A stretch of 64,000 nucleotides of DNA from Arion vulgaris (lineage: Eukaryota; Mollusca; Gastropoda; Stylommatophora; Arionidae). The stretch is taken from assembly GCA_020796225.1 (NCBI GenBank), contig CM036753.1, forward strand, positions 84,549,941-84,613,940, in the 5' to 3' direction. Below are positions 37,101 to 52,100 of the stretch, in pieces. Made by a program: the position numbers and the translations under genes. Under the pieces are notes generated by a model. The model was given only the letters and a program-made list of their open reading frames with translations. It was not told the origin of the DNA and searched no databases. Numbering within the stretch: the first letter of the stretch is position 1; each line of letters starts with the position of its first letter.

Positions 37101-40100
37101 TGAGGTCCATCTTTTGCGTGGCCGGCCTTTTGCTTTGTACTCATTGTATCAGAGCAGCATTGCTCTTTGAGGTGCACTGTCTGATGGCAATCTTGACATT
37201 ACTAAAACCACGAAATGTATCTATGTTTTGTCACAATTATTAGTGTCTATTGTCTTTCCCTAGGTGGAGGATGGAGTTGGTTGTCCCCTTTTGCCGTTAA
37301 GCGTTGGAGTGGGAGTTGATGCTTTTCTTTGTAAATCGTTGTAAATTGATGTATAATATAGGCTGCACATGAAACAATAACTACATAGGATAGAAATCAC
37401 TACAAACCGTATTGGAACAACTGCACAAGAACGCAGAAATATCTCAAAAGATGCAGAAACTATGATGTAGAAATACAGGCAATCAATGCTCGCAACTGAG
37501 AAACTGTTGATCACCGAACGTGATCCATAATGTGTCGTATACTTGACCGATGCAATATCAATGTGTTTGTCTAGAAAATTATCTACTATCTGAACTGTGC
37601 AACAATCACAACGTCATCTTGCAGCATATACAGGGTGTCCAAGATAATTGCAGTCCGTGAATGGAGCTAATCTGACATATATGTATGGAAATGGGAAGGT
37701 TCAGTTATGACTTAGTATAGGTCAAGGTTGTGTGACGGTGTGTAATTGTAGTGCGGGAAGGGGCGATGAACAAATGTGACGTAGGACGAGCTAGTCATAA
37801 CCGGTTTAAATAGTAAATAAACATAACTCAATTTGTACCTGGCAACTTTCGCACTGTCAATGGGGCTGCAATTATCTTGAACACCCTGTACTATCACATT
37901 GGGAAATACCAGGAAGTCAGACTGCACGTATCTTTTAATCAACTACAAAAGACAGTGACGTTTATACGAGAGAGAGAGAGAGAGAGCATTGAGTATTTGT
38001 CAACAATATTTAATGCGAACGAAAGGAAGGAAGGAATGTACATATCGGTCCTGTACATCAGTTTTCCATTTGACCGCATGTCATTTGTACTAAATATTTT
38101 AACTAATGTTATATTGTTTAACTTATATTTTGATGCGCGCTGTATGTTGGTAATCGGCCACATAAACAGATTACCAATATGCAGTGCGCCTCAAAGAGCA
38201 ATGTTACTCCGATACAGTAGATACAAAGCAAAAAGGCGTCTGCGCAAAGGTGGACATCGGAGATAACAGAGGTGACAACAAGCACTGTGTATGAAGGGCT
38301 CACAAAAGCCCATTCTATAAATCTCTTCTTGTCCTGACGCTGGGAGGCAAAACAGGATTAGATAAAGGAAAACAATTATCTCACAAATTACAATTTAAAC
38401 AATTCATGATATGTTCAATGTATGATTATTCTTGCACAGTATCCAAATACAGAATACTCTATATTGCCAATAGTTTCAAGTTTATGTGTAATAGAACGGT
38501 AAGAAGAGTAGAACTTAATGAAACACAACTAAGAAAGATGCCTTTCTTTACATAAAATGAATAACAAACGAGAGTGATACAAAAACGATTTTAAAAAAAA
38601 CCAAAAAAAAAACTTGTTACTAAATGTAGTACTGCTTTTGTATGGAGGTCTAAGATAAGAGATGTAGAACATGAAATTAACTAAAACTCAAAGATTTGAT
38701 GGCGTGTCCTCCAGGCCAGTCAGACCAATTCTGCGAACTGGGGAAGAGAAAGATGGCAGATCAAGTACAAGTAAATATGACGATGCCGACTATGTGAATT
38801 ACGATCCTCTCACTATAGGCGGCAAATGCATACCAGAGCTTAGATACGCAGACGATACAGTATTATCATCCACCAGCAAAGAAGGTTTGGAAAACCTAAT
38901 CATGACGACCAAGAAACATAGTGAAGACCAACATCTATATTTGAATACACAAAAACAAAAATCATGTCAACTGACAAAGCAAAGGCTCACCTAACATCCA
39001 AGTAAACAATGAAGAACTCCAATGTGTAAGGAGCTACGAATATATCTGGGCTCAATAATTAACAATAACGGTGACTGCTCCAAAGAGATCTCAAGAAGAT
39101 TGGCAATAGCAATCAAGAAGTGAAACACAATGAAGAACATGTGGCAAAGCACCGGCAAAATACTAAAATTAAAAATATTGAGAGCATGCATTTTCCCAGT
39201 GGTTACTTATGGTTGTTAATAATGGACTATTATACAAAAATTAAGAACGAAAATTCAGTCCTTCGAAACTAAATGCTACATAAAGATCCTACGAATACCA
39301 TGGACAGAAAAAAGAAAGAACACTGATGTCCTGAAAGAACTAAACGTTAAAGAAAATTGGCTGATAAACAACATACTATACAGAAAAATTACATACTTTG
39401 ATCACATTAGCGTCACGACGGCCTGGAAAGAACAATACTAGAGGGCAGGGTCCCAGGAGGCAGAGGCATACCAAGAAGAAGACGGCTACAAGATATTAAA
39501 GAAACGACGAACATGACCATCGACGAAGTGGGTGAACTGACAAGAGACATAGTGAATTTCAGATGTGCTGCAAAGAGAGCAACGTCCTATAAAGAATACG
39601 CACCTTGATGATGATGAGGACAGGTGGGAATTGAGCCTGAGAAATTTAATGGCCGCATTGCTAGTACAGTCGCCGAGAAGCTGTTCAGGTTAGGATTTTC
39701 ATTTATATGTCACGCAACAGACAAAAAATCCTTGTCTTACTGTAATTGAACATTGGTATTCCGAATGGGAGCGGGATCTAATCTATTCGGCCAGACTTTT
39801 CTCTAGACATATGACAAAAACAATATAAGGTACATAATCTAGAAAGTAGATAGATAAGACAACAACAAGAAAATACTAATAACAATAAACAATGTGTTCT
39901 AGACTCAAACGATTATTGTTGAACTGTTACCACGTGACCCACCAGAGAATTTTTCGTCATACTCAAATTTCTTGATGTCAGTCTTGTGGTGATGATCTGG
40001 TGTATCACGCTCATTATTGTCACATCCACGACCAGACGACGATAATGATAGCGCAGTTGCAGAGGATGAAGAAGAATTGGAAGTCGATGAAGCAGAGGAT

Positions 40101-43100
40101 TGTTGTGGTGGAGTTCTGGGCCGTTGAAATTCCTGCTTGGCGTAGTAGTAATCTGAAACATTTGAATTTCTGTACAGTTTATGTTGTTAATGCACATACA
40201 CAAACAATCACACACGTTTGCACGTCATATACTAGAATACGCACTCACACGCACACTTACACATCGCTCGTGAGTACCCGTCCACATATACGAGGGTGCA
40301 TTGAAAAGTAATGCCTCCAAGTCCATAACTTTGTTAATAGTATTCGGAGGCAATTGACACCGATATCAGAATAAAGTATATGTAAGTGTGTTTTCAGGAC
40401 AGTAAGTGTCAAGTGTCTGGAATGTTGCGCATGCGCACAACATTATCCAAGATGGCGTCATACATGGAAATTCGGTTGAAGCAAAGAGCTGTGATTGAAT
40501 TCTTGACGGCCGAAGGTTGTGTTCCCATCGACATGCATCGGAGAATGAGAGCGGTATATGGTGACGTCTGTGTGGATGTGATTACTATTAGGAGGTGGGC
40601 AAGGACTGTTAAAGGCGATAATCCAGCGACGATGACCTTGCATGATCAGGCTCGCAGCGGACGACCAATTACAGCAGTGGATGAACAACACCAAGCTCGC
40701 GTGGACGAACTGATTCATGTCAATCGCCGCATCAAGCAAAAGATGTCGCTACAATGCTTGAAATTTCGACTGAACGAGTACATCACATTATTCATGTATT
40801 GCTAGGGTATAGGAAAGTTTGTGCAAGATGGGTCCCTCGAATGCTGACACCGGAAATGAAACATCGCCGACATCAGACGTGTCAGGAACACCTGATGCGA
40901 TATGAACGAGAAGGCGATGACTTTATCTGCCGAATTGTTACTGGCGATGAGTCATGGCTGCATCATTACGACCCTGAAAACAAGCGTCAGCCTATGGAAT
41001 ACAGGCACAAAACTCATCTCCCCCAAAAAAATAATTCAAAACTGTCGCGTGAGCGGAAAAGTTTGATTACCATTTTGGGACTGCCAGCGTAATCCACACA
41101 TAATTTTTGGAACGCGGCAATACTGTCAATTCTGATCGGTATGTGGAAATGATGAAGAAACTACGGGTAAGACTGCTACGTGTTTGTCCTGGAAAACAGG
41201 CAGTCCTTCAACATAACAATGCTCGTCCACACACCAGTAGACAAACAGCGGCAGCATTAGAGCGTCTCAATTTTGACGACATTTGAGCGCACCCACCATA
41301 TAGCCCCGATTTGGCACCTTGTGACTTTTCCTGTTCCCAAAGCTCAAGGAACATCTCAAGGGAACAGATATGCTTCTGACGAGGATGTGGCAGCAGATGT
41401 GCGTATCTGGCTTCGTGAAAAATCATCAGATTTTTCTTCGACGGGATGCAACAACTAGTTCGACGTTGGCGTGTGTGTGTGGAACGTGGAGGTGACTATG
41501 TCGAAAAATAATGGCTCTATTGTGTAGTGGACATCTCAAGCTTTCTGAAAATGTATGTTTCATTTGTAAATTATGTATATTAACAAAGTTATGGACTTGG
41601 AGGCATTACTTTTCAATGCGCCCTCGTAGATACATCTGAAACACGATAGACAAGAACTTTTTACTGGTAGCCAAGATGAATAGTAAACCAACACAGAACT
41701 GCTGGTGTTAGTTGCCACAAGCTGGGAGACATGCTACGGAGAAGATAAGATCACATAAAGACTAAATGGTTCGATGTGCAGTGATGATGTTCCGACGACT
41801 AAACTAAACTAAAACTAAATAATGTTTCTTTTATATTTGTATTATAACTTACACGTATGTGGATATTAAATAAATTTCCAGTAGTATTTTCAGACATTAC
41901 GGTATGAAGTGCCTGCCACGTTAAATTTCTAGACCCTAGTGCGCAGTTGGTAGGAGGACCAATTTCTTTTCTCACTTGTTGAAGGACCGAGTTATGGCTT
42001 GAACCCACAACACACTTGTGTCTGAATCGATAGGAGAACGCTTATGCATTACGATAATCCGTCCCACATGTACTGGGGGTAATGGAAAACTGGCTACAGT
42101 ATCCATCTGTGCCGATGTAAACAATACGGGCTTTAAGCGTATTTCATAACATGCCTATGGTTTGAAAATAGGTTCTTTACTAGGTTCTGCGATAGCCTAG
42201 TGGTTAGTGCGCTAACTTCATAGTTGTTTGGGCCTAAGATCAAATTCCCCAGTAGAAGTGAGATTTTGTGCTTTTAAGTACTTGGTTTTTCGTGGAAACA
42301 AATATGTTCGTTTCATTGCTTGCAGTCACCGATCAGAAATAACGTTCGATGTTCAGTTGTGTTTGTCAGACATGTGCATCCACCGGAAGCCTAATATACC
42401 TGTGTAGTATTAAGTTAGTTTATCTAATTATTTACTGTCATTAATTTCATTAATGAATGAATCATTCAATCAATCAATGATTGTATTGCTCATTGGCCTC
42501 TGCGCTTCCGCTTTCATTCCCAAAAAAATTACTCATTGAATAATATTTGCAAACATGATAAATGTTTATATTGGTCTAAGAGTGATAACTTCTGTATTTG
42601 GTAGTTTCACATGATCAATATATTTCTACTGATCTAAGTGTGATAACTTCTGTATTTGGTAGTTTCCATGTCAATATATTTCTACTGAGTCTAAGTGTGA
42701 TAAACTTCTTATCTGGTAGTTTCACATGATAATATATTTCTACTGGTCTAAGTGTGATAACTTCTGTATCTGGTAGTTTCATATGATCAATATATTTCTA
42801 CTGGTCTAAGTGTGATAACTTCTGTATCTGGTAGTTTCATATGATCAATATATTTCTACTGGTCTAAGTGTGATAACTTCTGTATCTGGTAGTTTCAAAT
42901 GATCAATATATTTCTTCTGGTCTAAGAGTGACAACTTCTGTATCTGGTAGTTTCACATGATCAATATATTTCTACTGGTCTAAGTGTGATAACTTCTGTA
43001 TCTGGTAGTTTCACATGATCAATATATTTCTACTGGTCTAAGTGTGATAACTTCTGTATCTGGTAGTTTCACATGATCAATATATTTCTACTGGTCTAAG

Positions 43101-46100
43101 AGTGATAACTTCTGTATTTGGTAGTTTCACATGATCAATATATTTCTACTGGTCTAAGTGTGATAACTTCTGTATCTGGTAGTTTCACATGATCAATATA
43201 TTTCTACTGGTCTAAGAGTGATAACTTCTGTATTTGGTAGTTTCACATGATCAATATATTTCTACTGGTCTAAGAGTGATAACTTCTGTATCTGGTAGTT
43301 TCACATGATCAATATATTTCTACTGGTCTAAGTGTGATAACTTCTGTATCTGGTAGTTTCACATGATCAATATATTTCTACTGGTCTAAGTGTGATAACT
43401 TCTGTATCTGGTAGTTTCACATGATCAATATATTTCTACTGGTCTAAGAGTGATAACTTCTGTATCTGGTAGTTTCACATGATCAATATATTTCTACTGG
43501 TCTAAGTGTGATAACTTCTGTATCTGGTAGTTTCAAATGATCAATATATTTCTACTGGTCTAAGAGTGATAACTTCTGTATCTGGTAGTTTCAAATGATC
43601 AATATATTTCTACTGGTCTAAGTGTGATAACTTCTGTATCTGGTAGTTTCATATGATCAATATATTTCTACAGGTCTAAGTGTGATAACTTCTGTATCTG
43701 GTAGTTTCAAATGATCAATATATTTCTACTGGTCTAAGTGTGATAACTTCTGTATCTGGTAGTTTCACATGATCAATATATTTCTACTGGTCTAAGTGTG
43801 ATAACTTCTGTATCTGGTAGTTTCACATGATCAATATATTTCTACTGGTCTAAGTGTGATAACTTCTGTATCTGGTAGTTTCACATGATCAATATATTTC
43901 TACTGATCTAAGAGTGACAACTTCTGTATATGGTATTTCTCTCTCTCTCTCGCGATCACCGCCCAGACCGATGTACCAGATCTCCCCATAAATTCTATTC
44001 ATGTGAAATCTGATTCATGCAGCTTAACACTGGTGTGTTTTACGTCAAATATTCAGCACCATTGGAGCTCTGGTGCTTATCCTTCGACGATGTGTCCGGT
44101 TGCAGCCAGCGTTTATTCGGTTCGCTCTCCGTTCTGTAGCCATCTAGTATTGTTTTTTTGGTTTTTCCCGATCCAGAAGCACTTGAGCGGTCAGCTCTTC
44201 GGCTCGGTGCCATGGACATCGTAACCCTTCGGTTCGGTGCCACGAGCACCGTGAATCTGGGGAACCTGTGGCTTTTCTGCCAGCCCGTGGAATTGAACCC
44301 GCACACACAGAGGCTAGTCACCCGCAGTCCAACGCGCTACGAACACGCTTGGCACGCGGGCCTATTGTTATTTACGGTGTGGTGTAGCTAGCCCCACGTT
44401 CAACCTCCTTAGTTGCCTCTTACGACATGCGTGGCAGGTAACAGTAGTTCTATTCTTTACACCCCAATTTGGGCCCCGGTAACCACTCGGGCGATATGGT
44501 AGTTCCACATGCCATCATCTAAAAAATAAGACAACAAAGATAGCACAAAATAGAAGCTAAGACTCACCAGTAAACAAATGGCTGCCGTAGCTGTTATCCT
44601 GACCGTCACTTCCACGATAGTTGTTGCTCTCCCTATGTCCACTGTTCATCATATTGCTGTTGCGAGCAACGTTCTCACTGTTGTCCTTACTACCTCTGCT
44701 GTTGCTGTTGTGGCTATGACTATGCTCGTTAGCCATATACGAATGAGTGTTGTAGTTGCTGTAGTCATCGGCTGTGGGTGGTGATGCCAAAGGAGCAGGT
44801 GGCAGTGACTGGTGTGTGATCAATGTTTGAAGTGTTGGGGGTGGTTGATGAGGAGGTGGTGTTGATGGTAGGGCTTGAGTGGGTCCCAGTAGACCATTGA
44901 TGGTGTAGTTTCCACGTCCATCAACCATGACTCTGAAATATTGAACATCTATTTTCAAATGGTCTCTCACGGTGCATTATTTCAGCAATTATTACGTCAG
45001 AGCATAGTATTTAGAGACCCACTATAGCGTGTAGTGGTTAGTGTCCTCGCTTTATAGGCGCGTTAGAGGGTTCAATTCCACAATAGGATTGACATTCCTC
45101 AGCCCCCTTTCTCTACAACAACGACTTTTGTGTCGACAAGGCTTCGGTTACCAGAGAAGCGCTGAAAAGTAGAGACAACCGGCGAGATGTTGACCACATT
45201 ATCCATCGTGTGCCGACGGTAAATGATAAATAAGGGCAGAATACCCTATTTCGTAATATACCTCATGGTATGAAAAAGTGTTCTTTTGTTTTAATGTTAT
45301 ATATATCATCTAACTAGCATTTTGTCAGTACATAATCTTTTGTTTTAATGTTATATATATATCATCTAACTAGCATTAGTTAGTTAGTTCCTTTCGTGCC
45401 AAAGGCGGCACATAGGGCAGAGGTTTTAGATCTCCATGTGATGCGGTTCGTTGCTAGCAGTTGGAGATCGTGTATGGTTTTACATCCCAATAGTTTACTT
45501 TCTTGTAGGATTGTTCTTCGAAGAGTGGTCTTTGGTCTTCCACGTTTTCTTTTCCCAACTGGTGACCACATAAGGACTTGTCGATTTAGTCTCTTTTCGT
45601 CTGATCTAAGAACATGACCTAAATATTTCCACCTTCGTTTCTTATAATATTTGATACGGGATGTTGGTGTGTTCTCTCACTGTGTTGTTAGAAACGAAAT
45701 CACTCCATTTTACTTTTAATAATTTTCGTAGACATTTATTCTCAAAGCTGTCCAGTTTCTTATCAATTTTCTTTGTAGATTTCCAACTTTCACAACCGTA
45801 GGTCAGTACAGGAATCACACATGACCTAAATAATTTAACTTTTGTGCATATACTAAGGTCTTGAGATTGCCAGATATTCGTTAATTTAGTGAAGGCACTA
45901 GCTGCTATAGCAATACGAGAATTTATTTCTTTCATCGTGTCTCCGTTGTTTGACACTTTACTACCCAAATATGTAAAATGTTCAACTTTCTCCAGTGTTT
46001 GGCCATTTATTACGATGTTGTCTGTCGAGTTTGTGAGGTCCATAATTTTGGTCTTGGCAGAATTAATCTGAAGACCAACCTGTTCTGCAAGTGTGCAAAG

Positions 46101-49100
46101 ATTGCTCGTTAGTTTGTGGGTTGCTTGTGTGGTTGAATTCAATATGGCCACGTCATCGGCAAAGTCAAGATCAAATAGTCTGCTGTTATTAAGCCATTTG
46201 ATGCCTAGTTGATCATCTTGGGTGCATTTGCGCATGATCCAATTAGATCAGTACATAATCTTTTGTTTTTATGTTATATATATATCATCTAACTAGCATT
46301 AGGTCAGTACATATCATTTTATACAGGTTCTAATTCTTCTTCTGCGAACGCCCACTGTCAGCGGAAGTCATGACGCCTGGTATTGCGCTTCTGATTGAGT
46401 TTTGCGTGAGGCCTGCTTACCATTTTACTGGTGTCTCACGCTATGCGGTGAGTCTTCGCCGTCTTCAGAGGTACTATACAGGGTCTACCATAGAAGGCTT
46501 GAAATCAGAGACAGTGCAACAAATAATAACAACTTAACGGTAATCACAGCACGACCAAAAATAACTTGAAATAAGTGTTATCACTATGAAATATAACTGT
46601 TTACACTTATGACATAAATTAATTGTGAACTTTTCGTCCATGTCTTGATGGGGACCACTATGGGAACAAAGAATAGTAACACTGCGACCTACAAGGCAAG
46701 TCGTAATAGCTGTATGAAGTAAGGGACTAGGGAAGCTACCCTAGTAAATAAAAAGAGTCACATAAACCGGATGTGTTGGCCTACTTGCACATAAAGCGCA
46801 TAACTGGCACAACGTACACTCGCTCTTAGTCTCAGATCACATACAAATCACACAGAGTGGTTAACAAGTGGTCGATACAGAGAATTCAAAGAAGAAGAAT
46901 AAATCAAACCAACAACATCAGGAAGTGTAACAACAACATCAGGAAGTGTAACAACAACATCAGGAAGTGTAACAACAACATCAGGAAGTGTAACAACAAC
47001 ATCAGGAAGTGTAACAACAACATCAGGAAGTGTAACAACAACATCAGGAAGTGTAACAAACTAAACAGAATCGGAAACATTAAAAATCCATATAAATTAA
47101 AGAAAATCAGCAAGATTATAGAAGAAAGGTAAGTTACTATAGGGAATGCCAGGACTCAAGATTATAGAAGTAAGGTAAGTTACTATAGGGAATGCCAGGA
47201 CTCAAGATTATAGAAGTAAGGTAAGTACTATAGGGAATGCCAGGACTCAAGATTATAGAAGTAAGGTAAGTTACTATAGGGAATGCCAGGACTCAAGATT
47301 ATAGAAGTAAGGTAAGTACTATAGGGAATGCCAGGACTCAAGATTATAGAAGTAAGGTAAGTACTATAGGGAATGCCAGGACTCAAGATTATAGAAGTAA
47401 GGTAAGTACTATAGAATGCAGGACTCAAGATTATAGAAGTAAGGTAAGTACTATAGGGAATGCAAGGACTCAAGATTATAGAAGTAAGGTAAGTACTATA
47501 GGAATGCCAGGACTCAAGATTATAGAAGTAAGGTAAGTACTATAGGGAATGCCAGGACTCAAGATTATAGAAGTAAGGTAAGTCTATAGGAATGCCAGGA
47601 CTCAAGATTATAGAAGTAAGGTAAGTACTATAGGGAATGCCAGGACTCAAGATTATAGAAGTAAGGTAAGTACTATAGGGAATGCCAGGACTCAAGATTA
47701 TAGAAGTAAGGTAAGTACTATAGGGAATGCAAGGACTCAAGATTATAGAAGTAAGGTAAGTACTAAGGAATGCTAGGACTCAAGATTTGAGTAATGTAGT
47801 ACTATAGATGCAGGACTCAAGATTATAGAAGTAAGGTAAGTACTATAGGGAATGCCAGGACTCAAGATTATAGAAGTAAGGTAAGTTACTATAGGGAATG
47901 CCAGGACTCAAGATTATAGAAGTAAGGTAAGTACTATAGGGAATGCCAGGACTCAAGATTATAGAAGTAAGGTAAGTACTATAGGGAATGCAGGACTCAA
48001 GATTATAGAAGTAGGTAAGTACTATAGGAATGCAGGACTCAAGATTATAGAAGTGAGGTAAGTACTATAGGAATGCCAGGACTCAAGATTATAGAAGTAA
48101 GGTAAGTACTATAGGGAATGCCAGGACTCAAGATTATAGAAGTAAGGTAAGTACTATAGGGAATGCCAGGACTCAAGATTATAGAAGTAAGGTAAGTTAC
48201 TATAGGGAATGCCAGGACTCAAGATTATAGAAGTAAGGTAAGTACTATAGGGAATGCGGGACTCAAGATCAAGAAGTAAGGTAAGTACATAGAATGCGGA
48301 ACAAGATATTACAGAAGGAATACTATAGTGAACCAATTGGACAAAACTAGCAAGGAATATGGATTAGGCATTAACATACAGAAAATAAAAACTATGGTGA
48401 TCAACAAGGAAATGGAGAAACCTAAAATGAATATAAAAATACATGGAGAATTACTACATCAAGTAAAAGTTTCTTATATCTTGGTCAGATGATGGCAGAT
48501 GTATAACAGAAATTAAAAAGAGAATAGGAATGGCCAATTATAATTTCAATAGTATGAGAAAGTTACTGACATCCAAACAAATTACAAACAGGCTAAAAAT
48601 GAGAATGATCAAATGCTATATATATCCTATATTAATGTATGGCTTGGAAACATGGACAATGAACAAGCAGTTAGAAGACAGAATTGATGCATTTGAGATG
48701 TGGATATATGAAGAATAGGCAGAGTTTCATGGACAGAAAAACAGACAAAATAAACAAGTTTTAGGAAAACTAGACATGAAGAAACAATTATTAAGAGAAA
48801 TAAAATTAACAAATACAGTATTTTGGGCACATAAAAAGACATGACGCCATGATAAAATCTTTACTAGAGGGGAAAGTTGAGGGGAAAGAGCAAGAGGAAG
48901 ACCGAGAGATAAGTGGGAGGAAACTTTAAGAAATGGACAGGTTACAGTCTGGCAGAGTGCAACGCCAAGGCGAAAGACAGAGGATGCTGAAGATTCATTG
49001 CAGCCAACCTTCGATGTGGAGACGGCACCTGATGATGAGGAAGGTAAGGTAAAGTAATTGATTTCATACCATAAAGGCAACAGACCCAGACGACGACCAC

Positions 49101-52100
49101 GGAAACGATGGATCGACGGAATCTCCGAGGCACTAAATTCCACCTTGTACAAAGAGCATAAAGAGGCTCGCTTCATGTGTCTCTTTTTCCATAAAAAGGT
49201 CGAACGGCAAAACAAGGATATAGAATAGACTTCTGTAAAGAGGCTACTCGTGGAAAACTATATCGTTCTGTTTCAAACTCAGGAAAAAAAGAATTCAACG
49301 CTTTAAAATTAATGACATGGTTATTATAGTTTTAGTTTAGTATGTCATAATGACTACATCGAACGGTTATTATATGTTGAGTTAAAGAAACTAAATGAAA
49401 AGTCGAATGTAGATGCTTCTGACAAAGAGGTTATCCAATGAGAAATTTTGAGAATCTTAGATTGTAAGTCGGGCATACCCTACGGAAGACAGTCAAGTGT
49501 CACTAGACAAGCACTTGAGTGGAGCCAGTAAGAAAAAGGGTAGAGGGGACGTCATAAACAGATCTGGAAAAGAAGTCTTCTTGAAGAACTGAAGGTTGCT
49601 CGAGTATCTTGGGAGGTCATAAAGAAAACAGCAAGAGATGGGAAAAGGTGGCGAACAACTATTAAGGCCCTATGCTCCACGAGGAGCAGAGAGGAATAAG
49701 CAAGAAAGCAAGAAAGTGTAACTGTAAGAAAATTGAAGTTTTGACTTACTAGGACTAATTATGTCATTGATGTATCCAAATGTACGTTATGGGAAATTGT
49801 GTTAGGTTTCCGTTTTCTAAAATAAGCGGACAAGGGAAACGTTATTTGTGAGAAGCTGCATATAGTGGCCCTGAGAAGCGAGTACTTACGGGAAGCAGTG
49901 GCGGCTCGTCATTAGGACCAGTGGACTTGACCCACCAAAAATAAAGTATAACGTTATTTATTATTTTATACATTAAAATATATCCTAACCGAAACCATGA
50001 TTTTTCCGAAAATATCTGTCTGGCCCCACCAACAAAAATGATCACGAGCCGCCACTGACGGGAAGCATAAGAAATGTGTAGAGATAATTACAATATCCTA
50101 TATGGGGATAGAATAAATGTTTAAGAAGAATTCTGCAAATTTTCTGGCCAAATACCATAACAAATAAGGAGCTTTTGTAACGAACGGACTGTGCATCTTT
50201 GGAGACCATCATTACAAGACGAAGATGGAGGTGATTTGGACATGTATGTCGTATGCCAGTAGGGACATTGGCTAGGACAGCTCTCAGATGGACAGCGGAT
50301 GGGAAGAGAATGTTTGAACGTCCAAAGAAAACATGGGGAAGAACTGCGGAGAGAGAGTTGAAGGAGTGTGGTCTGACATGGGAGACGGTTGGTAGAAAGG
50401 CAGCAGAACGGCAACCGTGGAAGTCTCTTGTGGAAGCCTTATAATTTACATTTGTTTGTTTGTCGATTGTTTGTATAAAAATTTAGATTTGTTTGTTTGT
50501 CGATTGTTTGTATAAAAATTCAGATTTGTTTGCGTCGATTGTTTGTATAAAAATTCAGATTTGTTAGCGTCGATTGTTTGTATAAAAATTCAGATTTGTT
50601 TGTTTGTCGATTGTTTGTATAAAAATGCAGATTTGTTTGCGTCGATTGTTTGTATAAAAATTCAGATTTGTTAGCGTCGATTGTTTGTATAAAAATTCAG
50701 ATTTGTTTGTTTGTCGATTGTTTGTATAAAAATTCAGATTTGTTTGTGTCGATTGTTTGTATAAAATTCAGATTTATTAGCGTCGATTGTTTGTATAAAA
50801 ATTCAGATTTGTTTGCGTCGATTGTTTGTATAAAAATTCAGATTTGTTTGTTTGTCGATTGTTTGTATACAAATTCAGTTTTGCGTCGATTGTTTGTATA
50901 AAAATTCAGATTTGTTTGCGTCGATTGTTTGTATAAAAATTCAGATTTGTTTGCGTCGATTGTTTGTATAAAAATTCAGATTTGTTTGCATCGATTGTTT
51001 GTATAAAAATTCAGATTTGTTTGCGCGATTGTTTGTATAAGATTTACATTTGTTGGTGCTGATTATTTATTTAAGCGTTATTCTTGTTTGATGTTGATTG
51101 TTTGTTTAAGAATTGATCTTCTGTGACAATATTTTGATCGTTAATTGGTTTTGAAATTTTTGGTCTTTAAATGCCTGTTTTATATATTCGATTTTCATTC
51201 ATAGTCTTATGCGCTCATGTTTCAGTTATAATCAATTAATGTTTTAGTATACAAATGTGTGGCATACAACACTGAAGTCCCACTTGAAAGTCGTATGTCA
51301 CTTTTATATGTTCATCAATTTGTATAACTTGATTGAATGTTCCACGTACATGATATAGACGTTGTTAAGAATTGTATTTCCCATACGTTATGCTTTCTTT
51401 CTTTCTTTCTTTCTTTATTACGCTTCAGAAGTTACATTGTTTATCAAAGCCTCTGTTAAAAATCTGCATCTTTTTTATGTAGAGTTAGAAAGACGAGACT
51501 TGTCTTTGTATATCTATTAATTAATATCTTCTAATACTGTGAACATATACAAGTACTATCTTACAAGTAATATCTTCTAATACTGTGAACATATACAAGT
51601 ACTATCTTACAAGTAATATCTTCTAATACTGTGAACATATACAAGTACTATCTTACAAGTAATATATTCTAATACTGTGAACATATACAAGTACTATCTT
51701 ACAAGTAATATATTCTAATACTGTGAACATATACAAGTACTATCTTACAAGTAATATCTTCTAATACTGTGAACATATACAAGTACTATCTTACAAGTAA
51801 TATATTCTAATACTGTGAACATATACAAGTGAACATACACAACTTTAACAGGTTCGCTCTTCTGTGCAGAAATACTTGGTCGCTGTATTTAAAAAAAAAT
51901 TATGTTAATCAAATATACTGGCTAATTCAGTATGATGAAAATTGTGACATATCCTTTACAGGCTGTAGCCATCAACCACAGTGAACGAATCGTTGATTTC
52001 CTAGGCACCACTTATACGTTCTATTTCTAGTTTTTATTCCCAGATTTTCATTAGAAACGTTTGTTTTTGGTCGTCCATTTGTTTTTTAAAATTTGTCACT

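Noticed and set aside
44280..44345. Genuine tRNA gene on the minus strand
   Set aside because: Same reason: box-like sequences without a foldable cloverleaf, embedded in SINE material.
46857..47132. 91-codon frame with NNIRKCN repeats
   Set aside because: It is made of a SINE tail plus a 21-bp array.
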